Of a stretch of 12,303 nucleotides of DNA, positions 1 to 5,839 are shown in pieces. Numbering within the stretch: position 1 is the stretch's first letter; each line of letters starts with the position of its first letter. The notes beneath the pieces were generated by a model. The model was not told the DNA's origin and did no database searches. It was given only the letters and a program-made list of their open reading frames with translations. The stretch covers positions 1,387 to 13,689 of the forward strand of contig JALTMC010000396.1 of the NCBI GenBank assembly GCA_027005175.1, in the 5' to 3' direction. This stretch comes from Myxococcales bacterium. GTDB taxonomy: Bacteria > Myxococcota_C > UBA6777. Made by a program: the position numbers and the translations under genes.

Positions 1-175
1 TATGACAGCTGCCGAGATGCTGGACAAGCATCCCGAGCGCGTGCTCATGCTAGCGGTAAAACGTATGTTGCCAAAGGGACCACTTGGTCGCAAGATGCTC
101 AAAAAGCTCAAGGTATACAGCGGTTCCGAGCATCCACACTTGGCCCAGAATCCACAGATTCTGGACCTAGATTAA
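1..175 (+). CDS. rplM: 50S ribosomal protein L13, C-terminal part (5' end outside window)
   Basis: This is the C-terminal 57 codons of L13, a large-subunit protein that binds 23S rRNA early in assembly. The reading frame begins at base 2 and ends at TAA 173-175. The translated piece contains the family signature HPERV, then [22 protein letters not shown], broken here as [11 protein letters not shown] and [11 protein letters not shown], followed by GSEHPH and a short tail ending LDLD, all in the order seen in bacterial L13. The rpsI start lies 25 nt downstream, which is the classical L13-S9 operon arrangement, so the two are almost certainly co-transcribed. Its start and promoter are not in the window. 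Confidence 0.95.
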   Translation, partial: MTAAEMLDKHPERVLMLAVKRMLPKGPLGRKMLKKLKVYSGSEHPHLAQNPQILDLD

Positions 176-185
176 TCATGCGAAC

Positions 186-191
186 AAGGAG
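186..191 (+). promoter_or_regulatory. Ribosome binding site of rpsI
   Basis: AAGGAG lies 9 nt before ATG 201, in the short rplM-rpsI spacer. It supports that start for the enlarged S9. Confidence 0.8.
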
Positions 192-200
192 TAAATAACA

Positions 201-830
201 ATGATCCCGACTGGCGAAAAACGTTGGTATGGCACAGGAAAACGCAAATCAGCCGTAGCTCGTGTATGGTTGATGCCCGGTAGCGGCAACGTATTTGTTC
301 GAAAATGGCGCGTGATGCCCAAAGCAGATGACGTTACCATTTCCTATACTGATCCCAAAACCGGTGAGCAAGTGGAAGAGAAAGCCATCTTCCCCGACAA
401 CATCGAAAACGGAACCTATGCTGTGCCCCGTACAGCTCGCTCCGGCAAGAAGCCATTCCGCTACACTCCCTACGAAGAGTATTTTGGTCGTGAGACCCTC
501 CGAATGATGATTCAACAACCCTTCCAACAAACCAAAACTTCCGATGAGTTTGATGTATTTGTCAATGTCAAAGGTGGTGGTTTGAGTGGTCAAGCAGGTG
601 CGATCCGTCATGGTATCGCCCGCGCTCTGTTGGCTTACGAAAAAAGCCAAGACCCCAGCACCGTAGTTGTTGTATCCGACGATGGAGAGAGCGAAGAGAC
701 CGTCGTGCAGTTGCCGATACGCCTCGCGCTCAAAAAAGCTGGAATGTTGACCCGTGACGCTCGTGTCAAAGAGCGTAAGAAATACGGTCAACCCGGTGCT
801 CGTAAACGCTTCCAATTCTCCAAGCGTTAA
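201..830 (+). CDS. rpsI: 30S ribosomal protein S9, enlarged by two insertions
   Basis: S9 is a small-subunit protein whose C-terminal tail reaches the P-site tRNA. Recognisable blocks are [13 protein letters not shown] (residues 10-22), YFGRETLRM (94-102), the hallmark [17 protein letters not shown] (123-139), [11 protein letters not shown] (178-188) and the terminal FSKR. The protein is 209 aa, whereas E. coli S9 is 130 aa. Aligning by eye to remembered E. coli S9 places one extra block of about 53 residues around 38-90, between the early beta strand and YFGRE, and a second of about 23 residues around 150-172, between RALLAYEKS and the RLALKKAG helix. Conserved blocks on either side stay in one frame, so frameshift is not the cause. 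ATG 201 is chosen because AAGGAG at 186-191 sits 9 nt upstream and the conserved N-terminus begins directly after it. Confidence 0.97.
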   Translation: MIPTGEKRWYGTGKRKSAVARVWLMPGSGNVFVRKWRVMPKADDVTISYTDPKTGEQVEEKAIFPDNIENGTYAVPRTARSGKKPFRYTPYEEYFGRETLRMMIQQPFQQTKTSDEFDVFVNVKGGGLSGQAGAIRHGIARALLAYEKSQDPSTVVVVSDDGESEETVVQLPIRLALKKAGMLTRDARVKERKKYGQPGARKRFQFSKR

Positions 831-933
831 ACACTTACCTTCCCCTTCCCCCCACAGGTCCGACCTGCTCTACAGATCTCCCACCAGGAAGTTCCCAACC
901 TACACGTTGTCGTGTACACTGGGACTCTCTCTA

Positions 934-959
934 CTGTGGGGCCACCCTGGCCTACACAG
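934..959 (+). other. GC-rich stem-loop in the rpsI-amidohydrolase gap
   Basis: The 150-nt gap 831-980 contains a two-segment hairpin. CTGTG (934-938) pairs with CACAG (955-959) and GGCCA (940-944) pairs with TGGCC (948-952), with a small internal loop and a CCC apical loop. No T-run follows, so it is not a textbook intrinsic terminator. It ends 10 nt before the GGGAG ribosome binding site of the next gene, so it could act as a weak terminator or a translation-modulating leader. A smaller hairpin, TACACG (901-906) with CGTGTA (911-916), precedes it. Function unknown. Confidence 0.4.
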
Positions 960-980
960 CAGCAACACTGGGAGTTCGCG

Positions 981-2423
981 ATGACCCAAAACTTCAACCT
1001 GTTTGCCGACCGTGTTCTTCTCAACACAGAAGAGCTTGATGGCTATCAGATAGGACCTGCCTCTCTCTCCATTCAAGGGAACCATATTACGGCTGCCAAA
1101 CCCATGACTCGCGAGGCATGGGAAAACACAGCACCCTCTCTTGACATCACAGCCATTGATCTTGGCGATCAACTTGTCACGCCAGCCTTTATCAATGGTC
1201 ACACACACCTCTCGATGGTCATGTTTCGGGGCCTCGATAACAGCGGTATGGCCATGGCCCGCAATGTTGTAGAGGATCTCTACTTCAAAGTAGAGAGCCA
1301 ACTCAGCAGCGAAGATATTTATGCGTTTTCTCGTGTGGGAGCCTACGAAAACCTGCTGCATGGTGTGGGTACAGTATGGGACCACTATTACAGCGGAGTC
1401 GCTGTCGCAGATGCGATCTATGACGCAGGCCTTACAGGTGTTGTCGCTCCCACACTACAGGATGTCGGTGGTCCGGGTGTTGCCAGCCTCGAACCCCAAT
1501 GGCGGGCCACCCTCGCCATTCATGAGAACACAAAGTACGAAAAGCACGGCATAACAGCCGCCTGGGGTCCCCACGCCACCGACACCGTCAGTGACGCCCT
1601 GTGGAAACGGATTGCTGCGGCTTCTCAAGAGTACGATATCCCCATCCATGCACATGTCGCCCAATCTGTCGAAGAGTATACCTTCAACATGGAGCAGCAC
1701 CAGCGATCCCCCGTGGAACGACTCCAACATCTGGGTGTATTGGCCCAGGCCCAACATATGCTTCTGGTTCACGGAATCTACATCAATCTGGAAGATCTAA
1801 AACGCCTGGACCCCAAGCAACACACGCTTGGATTCTGCCCTTACTCCCAGCTTCAATATGCCTTTCCAGCCAATATTCTGGCCTGGGCGGAGGCTGAGAT
1901 GCCCTGGCTCTTGGCCACCGATTGTGCTGCCAGCAACGACTCCATGAATGTCCAAAAAGAGATGCGATTTGTTCATGGTATGCGTGTCGCAGGTGCCACT
2001 TGGGCCTCAGCCTATGAAACCTTTCGACAGTCCGGTACTCCTGCCCATGCAAAAAATATTCAAAAGGTGCGCACGCAATCCTTTCATAAAACCGAAGCGA
2101 TCGCAGATACCCGATTCTTGTTATCGCGAGTCTGGTCTGTTCCAGGACGTATGCACAACAAACTCCAGGTCGGCTCCCTGGCTCCAGGACACCGCGCCAA
2201 CCTGGTGGTATGGGACCCCGATCATCCTTCCATGTGGCCTTGTATCGACCCACTCCGAACCCTCGCCCTCGCCGACAGCACCCCTGCCATCACAGGGATG
2301 ATGATCAACGGCGCATGGATCGGAGAACGAGACAACTTCGCCCACAGCCTCCGTCACAACGATGGCTATCGCAAAGCCCTCCAAGAACCCAACCAAAGAC
2401 TTCAAGTTCTCATAAAAAACTAG
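981..2423 (+). CDS. Amidohydrolase of the TrzA/MtaD/cytosine-deaminase group
   Basis: Predicted cytosolic metal-dependent hydrolase or deaminase of 480 aa, acting on a purine-, pyrimidine- or triazine-like ring. Motifs in order: strand-capping [13 protein letters not shown] with metal ligands H74 and H76, GPHATDT near residue 197, HAHVAQ (223-228) with likely metal ligand H225, LVHGIYI with H264, and [13 protein letters not shown] with metal ligand D314. The C-terminus returns to the beta-sandwich with [15 protein letters not shown], typical of the family. Relatives usually have HxxE at the third site (for example HLAE), where Glu is the catalytic acid/base; here the aligned residue is Q228. 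Substrate cannot be assigned: MTA/SAH deaminase, guanine-type deaminase or a chlorohydrolase-like enzyme are all possible. ATG 981 is preferred over an in-frame GTG at 912 because GGGAG (970-974) precedes it with 6-nt spacing and the conserved beta-sandwich begins right after. Its stop overlaps that of convergent clpX. Confidence 0.9.
   Translation: MTQNFNLFADRVLLNTEELDGYQIGPASLSIQGNHITAAKPMTREAWENTAPSLDITAIDLGDQLVTPAFINGHTHLSMVMFRGLDNSGMAMARNVVEDLYFKVESQLSSEDIYAFSRVGAYENLLHGVGTVWDHYYSGVAVADAIYDAGLTGVVAPTLQDVGGPGVASLEPQWRATLAIHENTKYEKHGITAAWGPHATDTVSDALWKRIAAASQEYDIPIHAHVAQSVEEYTFNMEQHQRSPVERLQHLGVLAQAQHMLLVHGIYINLEDLKRLDPKQHTLGFCPYSQLQYAFPANILAWAEAEMPWLLATDCAASNDSMNVQKEMRFVHGMRVAGATWASAYETFRQSGTPAHAKNIQKVRTQSFHKTEAIADTRFLLSRVWSVPGRMHNKLQVGSLAPGHRANLVVWDPDHPSMWPCIDPLRTLALADSTPAITGMMINGAWIGERDNFAHSLRHNDGYRKALQEPNQRLQVLIKN
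2420..2423. other. Shared CTAG double stop of two convergent genes
   Basis: The palindrome CTAG supplies TAG to the amidohydrolase on the plus strand (2421-2423) and TAG to clpX on the minus strand (2422-2420). The genes overlap tail to tail by 4 bp, leaving no intergenic terminator. Any transcription stop must lie inside the opposing coding sequence. Confidence 0.95.
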
Positions 2424-3664
2424 GCTGATTTCTTTTTCTCTTGGTAGACAAAAGTGGGTAGAGCACGGTTGGCGATCACGTCTGCTGTGATGATACAGGT
2501 CTTGAGGTCTTCCATGGAGGGAAGATCATACATAATTTCCAACATCGCAGTTTCGAGAATGGAACGCAAACCACGAGCACCACCACCACGTTCATCACAT
2601 TTTTCAGCTATTTTACGCAGCGCACCTTCCGTGAATTCGAGCCCAACTCCCTCCATTTCGAACAGCTTTTGATACTGTCGAACCAGCGCATTTTTGGGCT
2701 CTTTGAGGATGCGAATCAAGGCATCGGGGCCTAGTTCATGGAGAGTGACAACGACAGGCACACGACCAATAAATTCGGGGATAAGCCCAAACTTAATAAG
2801 GTCTTGTGGTTCCACTTTGGCCAACAGTTCCCCCAAACGACGCTTTTTCTTGCTCGTCACAGTGGCGTGAAAACCAATCTGGCTGCCGGACATTCGTCGC
2901 TCAATGGTTTTGTCGATCCCATGGAAAGCACCACCGAGAATAAACAAGATATGAGAGGTATCGACCTGAATAAACTCCTGGTGGGGATGCTTGAACGCTC
3001 CGCGTGTTGGAACGTTGCCCACTGTACACTCAATCAATTTTAAGAGTGCTTGCTGCACCCCTTCACCGGAAACATCCCTTGTCATGGATGGGCTATTTCC
3101 ACGCCGGGAGACCTTGTCGATCTCATCCACATAGATAATTCCGCGCTCAGCACTCTCAACATTATAGTCGGAGGCTTGTAAGAGAGAAACCAAAATATTT
3201 TCGACATCCTCACCCACATAGCCCGCTTCAGTCAGAGTGGTTGCATCCGCCATCGCAAAGGGGACGTTGAGAAAACGAGCGAGTGTTTGGGCCAATAAGG
3301 TTTTGCCACTGCCTGTAGGTCCCAACAACAAAATGTTGGACTTCTGTAGCTCAACCTCCCCTTTCAAACGCTGACTCTCAACACGTTTGTAGTGGTTGTA
3401 TACAGCCACAGAGAGAACCTTCTTAGCCTGCTGCTGCCCGATCACATACTGATCTAAGAATTCTTTGATCTCAAGAGGCTTTGCGATATCAAGCGCAAAC
3501 TTCTCCTCTTCTGGTTCAAATTCTTCAGAGATGATCTCATCACACAATGTGACACACTCATTGCAAATGTAGACATTGGGTCCTGCAATCAATTTTTTTA
3601 CGTCGCGTTGGCTCTTTTCACAAAAGGAGCAAACCAAATCACGTGAGCGAAGTTTCCGAGCCAT
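2420..3664 (-). CDS. clpX: ClpX, ATP-dependent unfoldase subunit of the ClpXP protease
   Basis: ClpX hexamers unfold tagged proteins and feed them to ClpP in the cytoplasm. The 414-aa product is close to the family's usual length (E. coli 424). It has an N-terminal zinc finger (C12, C15, C34, C37), Walker A GPTGSGKT (115-122), pore-1 loop GYVGED (148-153), Walker [10 protein letters not shown] (D180, E181), the ClpP-docking IGF tripeptide (263-265) and the sensor-2 stretch GARGLRS. The RKH pore loop reads AFKH here (F224 K225 H226), so its Arg is replaced by Phe. The C-terminus is Lys-rich. ATG at 3664 is chosen, rather than 38 codons upstream, because the family begins directly before the zinc finger and AAAAGGA (minus strand, about 3674-3680) gives 9-nt spacing. 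clpP is not adjacent. The gene is divergent from the downstream response regulator. Confidence 0.98.
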   Translation of the reverse strand: MARKLRSRDLVCSFCEKSQRDVKKLIAGPNVYICNECVTLCDEIISEEFEPEEEKFALDIAKPLEIKEFLDQYVIGQQQAKKVLSVAVYNHYKRVESQRLKGEVELQKSNILLLGPTGSGKTLLAQTLARFLNVPFAMADATTLTEAGYVGEDVENILVSLLQASDYNVESAERGIIYVDEIDKVSRRGNSPSMTRDVSGEGVQQALLKLIECTVGNVPTRGAFKHPHQEFIQVDTSHILFILGGAFHGIDKTIERRMSGSQIGFHATVTSKKKRRLGELLAKVEPQDLIKFGLIPEFIGRVPVVVTLHELGPDALIRILKEPKNALVRQYQKLFEMEGVGLEFTEGALRKIAEKCDERGGGARGLRSILETAMLEIMYDLPSMEDLKTCIITADVIANRALPTFVYQEKKKSA

Positions 3665-3982
3665 ACTTTTTAATCCTTTTCCAGTGATCGGTGGGACACA
3701 AGAACACAGCGCACTATCCGGATATATATTGTCTACAGAGTCCAAGCAGAAACAACGTACAGCTTGTTCTTCCAACAATCCTCACCTTAACAGCGTTTTC
3801 GCTACCTTTGTTCCAATTGTCAAGCCCACACCCAAAAAATATCGGGCGGTCCTAAAGTATTCGTGGAACAAACCATTGACATTACGGGAAAGCAGGACAA
3901 CTTTTTGTGAGGGAAGATCCACAATCTCCAAGACCTGACAGAGCCTCAACCCAACCCCATTCGAGCAGAGGAACAAAGAAAC
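3665..3982. promoter_or_regulatory. Divergent control region between clpX and the response regulator
   Basis: This 318-nt stretch has no convincing gene. Each strand carries a perfect -35 hexamer TTGACA, on the plus strand at 3876-3881 (toward the regulator) and on the minus strand at 3823-3818 (toward clpX). Neither has a good -10: with 17-nt spacing the minus strand offers GAAAAC (3/6) and the plus strand AACTTT (2/6). The octamer GGAACAAA occurs three times, at 3865-3872 and 3970-3977 on the plus strand and at 3807-3814 on the minus strand, where it appears as TTTGTTCC. The last plus-strand copy touches the regulator's ribosome binding site. AATTGTCA (3815-3822) is the reverse complement of a half-site in the palindrome downstream of the regulator. 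Promoter placement is tentative. Confidence 0.4.
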
Positions 3983-5407
3983 GTGAGTGAACGAGCTTAT
4001 AGCATACTGATCGTGGATGATGAAAAGGGTAACATCGAGTCATTGGGGCGAATTTTCCAACGCGAAGGGTTTGAAGTATTCACAGCCTTTGATGGGCGAG
4101 AGGGTTTGGAGCAGTACCGTCAACACCCAACAGACATCGTGTTGTGTGATGTGATGATGCCTCAGCTCGATGGACTTGACTTGCTCAAAGCACTCAAAGC
4201 AGTGGACCCTCATGTCCAGGTCATCATGGTCACTGCCTATGGAAGCATTGACCGGGCGGTTGAGGCCATGCGCCGAGGCGCATACGACTTTGTCACCAAG
4301 CCCCTCAAACGTCGAGACATCGTAAAGCTTGTCCAGAAAGCATTGGAGAACTCAGCCCTTCTCCTGGAAAATCAATCCCTACGATTGCAGATCAAAGAAC
4401 TTGAAACCCCCGGAATTATCGTGGGAAAAAGTGCTGCATTGCGTCATATGCTACACACCATTCGCCAAGTCGCTCAATCCCCTGCCACCGTATTAATCCA
4501 AGGAGGTTCAGGAACAGGCAAAGAGCTGGTGGCCCGAGAGCTCCACCGACTCAGCCCCCGCGCGGATAAAAACTTCATCGCGGTCAACTGTGCAGCCTTT
4601 CCCGAGACGTTATTTGACAGTGAACTCTTTGGTTATGAGAAAGGGGCCTTCACAGGAGCCAACAGTACGAAAATCGGGCGCTTTGAGTTGGCTGATGGAG
4701 GGACACTCTTTCTCGATGAGATCGGTGAGCTGGCTCTCCCCATGCAGGTGAAGTTGTTGCGCGTATTGCAAGAACGCCAAGTGGAGCGTCTGGGAGGAAC
4801 TCATCCGATCAAGATCAACATCCGTTTGTTGGCCGCCACCAACCGTGATCTCCAAGCCGAAGTCGCAGAAGGCAACTTCCGACAAGACCTGTTTTACAGA
4901 CTCAATGTGGTGGCAATCGACGTTCCACCACTGCGTGAGCGCGTCGAAGATATTCCCTTGCTAGCACAGCACTTCCTTCAAAAATACACCCAAGAGTTCA
5001 ACAGACCCATGTTGCAGCTCTCCCCAGAGTCCGTCAATCTCTTGAGAAAACATGCCTGGCCGGGCAATGTGCGTGAACTGGAGAATGCGATGGAGAGAGC
5101 AGCCGTCCTGGCTCCAGGGCCGATACTACAACCCACCGACCTGCCCACAGAGATCTACGAAAGCCAGACCAAAGGAAACTTCTTTGTGATCCCGTTTGGC
5201 ACCTCGTTGGAGAAGATCGAACGACTTGTGATCAGCGAAACCCTTCGGCGTACAGGAGGAGACAAGAAGCTGGCCGCTGAGTTGTTAAAGATATCTCCTC
5301 GAACCATCTACAGAAAGATCGACTCCTTTCAAGAAGAAGATGAAACAAGAGAAGAGGAAGACCCAAAACCTCCCTCACTCCGTCAAGAACTGGATCTGAA
5401 GAAGTGA
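3983..5407 (+). CDS. NtrC-type sigma-54-dependent response regulator
   Basis: Three-domain transcription activator of 474 aa. The receiver domain (1-120) has acidic D12 and D13, phospho-acceptor D56 in VLCDVMMP, T84 and K107. The AAA+ sigma-54 interaction domain (about 147-375) has Walker A GGSGTGKE (174-181), the sigma-54 contact loop GAFTGA (221-226), Walker B LFLDEIGE (242-249) and an arginine-rich RERVEDIP block (318-325). A Fis-type helix-turn-helix lies at about 415-447 (LAAELLKISPRTIYRKI), then a 27-residue acidic tail that is not part of the fold. GTG 3983 follows AGAGGA (3967-3972) at 10-nt spacing, and the receiver domain starts at once. No histidine kinase is adjacent, so the partner is unknown. 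Position immediately upstream of the gsp operon and its candidate sigma-54 promoter suggests it controls that operon. The family is certain; the specific member (AtoC/ZraR/PilR-like) is not. Confidence 0.96.
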   Translation: MSERAYSILIVDDEKGNIESLGRIFQREGFEVFTAFDGREGLEQYRQHPTDIVLCDVMMPQLDGLDLLKALKAVDPHVQVIMVTAYGSIDRAVEAMRRGAYDFVTKPLKRRDIVKLVQKALENSALLLENQSLRLQIKELETPGIIVGKSAALRHMLHTIRQVAQSPATVLIQGGSGTGKELVARELHRLSPRADKNFIAVNCAAFPETLFDSELFGYEKGAFTGANSTKIGRFELADGGTLFLDEIGELALPMQVKLLRVLQERQVERLGGTHPIKINIRLLAATNRDLQAEVAEGNFRQDLFYRLNVVAIDVPPLRERVEDIPLLAQHFLQKYTQEFNRPMLQLSPESVNLLRKHAWPGNVRELENAMERAAVLAPGPILQPTDLPTEIYESQTKGNFFVIPFGTSLEKIERLVISETLRRTGGDKKLAAELLKISPRTIYRKIDSFQEEDETREEEDPKPPSLRQELDLKK

Positions 5408-5426
5408 CAAATTGACAATTTGTCAC
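5404..5426. promoter_or_regulatory. Perfect 23-bp palindrome overlapping the regulator's stop codon
   Basis: Arms GTGACAAATTG (5404-5414) and CAATTTGTCAC (5416-5426) match perfectly around a single central A. The regulator's TGA stop is inside the left arm (5405-5407). TGACAA occurs twice in direct orientation (5405-5410, 5413-5418) and once inverted (TTGTCA, 5420-5425). No T-run follows, and the sequence is AT-rich, so an operator for a dimeric DNA-binding protein is more likely than an intrinsic terminator. The regulator itself is the obvious candidate ligand, by inference. Confidence 0.6.
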
Positions 5427-5491
5427 AAGGACTCAAAGGCCATAACCGCAGCACAGAGCACCAACCAACCACCTGAAACGAATAGACAATA

Positions 5492-5529
5492 ACCCATAAA
5501 ACGAAGATACTCTGTGGTTTCTTATGGGT
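5492..5529 (+). other. Stem-loop in the regulator-gspC gap
   Basis: ACCCATAA (5492-5499) is the exact reverse complement of TTATGGGT (5522-5529), with a 22-nt loop. Inner AAC can extend the stem with GTT after a 2-nt bulge. Neither strand shows a T-run just after it, so it is not a standard terminator. It could be part of an RNA leader or the weak end of the regulator transcript. Confidence 0.4.
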
Positions 5530-5631
5530 CAAGAATGTCAGAGTGAAGTCGTGTTGTGCCGCAGTAAACTTCTGGTGTCCCTCTCCCTCATCCGCAGAGA
5601 TTCGACATAGTGAGATCGGAGAAAAACACGG

Positions 5632-5659
5632 TTGACACAGGATTGCAGGTCGCTATGAT
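5632..5659 (+). promoter_or_regulatory. Sigma-70-like promoter upstream of gspC
   Basis: A perfect -35 TTGACA (5632-5637) is followed by a 16-bp spacer and TATGAT (5654-5659), 5 of 6 bases of the -10 consensus. The start would be near 5666, giving a leader of about 175 nt before gspC. Just after it, CCTCA (5667-5671) and TGAGG (5675-5679) form a small hairpin near the RNA 5' end. Confidence 0.6.
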
Positions 5660-5707
5660 AGCAGCCCCTCAACGTGAGGATGGATGACGGCGAAGAAGAA
5701 GTAGTGC

Positions 5708-5723
5708 TGGCATGGAACCTGCA
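5708..5723 (+). promoter_or_regulatory. Sigma-54 promoter upstream of gspC
   Basis: TGGCATGGAACCTGCA matches the sigma-54 consensus TGGCACG-N4-TTGCA at 10 of 12 specified bases. The invariant GG (5709-5710) and GC (5721-5722) are separated by exactly 10 bp, as required. Transcription would start about 12 bp past the GC, near 5734. The next gene upstream encodes a sigma-54 activator, which strengthens the call. Confidence 0.65.
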
Positions 5724-5839
5724 TGGGGTAAAAAACACGGATATGTGGATCTCCGACAAGCCTGACCTACCATTGTCCCAGAAAGGTTGAATGGCTCGGA
5801 TGTCTGGAAACAATCCCGCCTTTGCGGAGCGCAGGACTC

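Larger units (their letters stand above)
5622..5740 (+). repeat. 10-bp direct repeat AAAAACACGG flanking the gsp promoters
   Basis: AAAAACACGG is found at 5622-5631, abutting the -35 TTGACA, and again at 5731-5740, at the predicted start of sigma-54 transcription. The copies are 109 bp apart, roughly ten helical turns, in the same orientation. Binding sites for one protein is the likeliest reading, but chance is not excluded. Confidence 0.4.
5408..5839 (+). promoter_or_regulatory. 432-nt non-coding leader region of the gsp operon
   Basis: No convincing open reading frame is present. The region contains the right part of the palindrome at 5404-5426, a stem-loop at 5492-5529, a sigma-70-like promoter at 5632-5659, a sigma-54 promoter at 5708-5723, and a 10-bp repeat flanking them (5622-5631 and 5731-5740). 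A small hairpin, CCGC (5816-5819) with GCGG (5824-5827), covers part of the likely ribosome binding site GGAG (5826-5829) of gspC. These are described separately. The concentration of signals marks this as the control region of type II secretion. Confidence 0.6.

Noticed and set aside
230-246. TGGCAC with a downstream GC as a sigma-54 promoter in rpsI
   Set aside because: The GG to GC spacing is one base too long, and it lies inside conserved S9 codons.
249-815. Open frame of 188 codons on the minus strand opposite rpsI
   Set aside because: It lies wholly inside the S9 gene, shows no recognisable motif and is a frame shadow.
912-980. Upstream GTG start for the amidohydrolase giving 23 extra residues
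   Set aside because: The extra residues are low-quality and unlike the family; ATG 981 has a better ribosome binding site and a conserved N-terminus.
3665-3778. 38-codon N-terminal extension of ClpX
   Set aside because: ClpX proteins begin just before the zinc finger, and the ribosome binding site fits ATG at 3664.
3782-3976. 64-codon minus-strand frame in the clpX-regulator gap
   Set aside because: No family resemblance and no convincing ribosome binding site; it covers the region of repeated motifs and -35 hexamers.
5412-5417. TTGACA inside the 23-bp palindrome as a -35 element
   Set aside because: No TATAAT-like hexamer occurs 16-18 bp downstream; the bases are explained by the palindrome.
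5538-5813. 91-codon minus-strand frame in the gsp leader region
   Set aside because: Composition looks random, with many Ser and Arg residues, and it runs antisense through the promoter signals.
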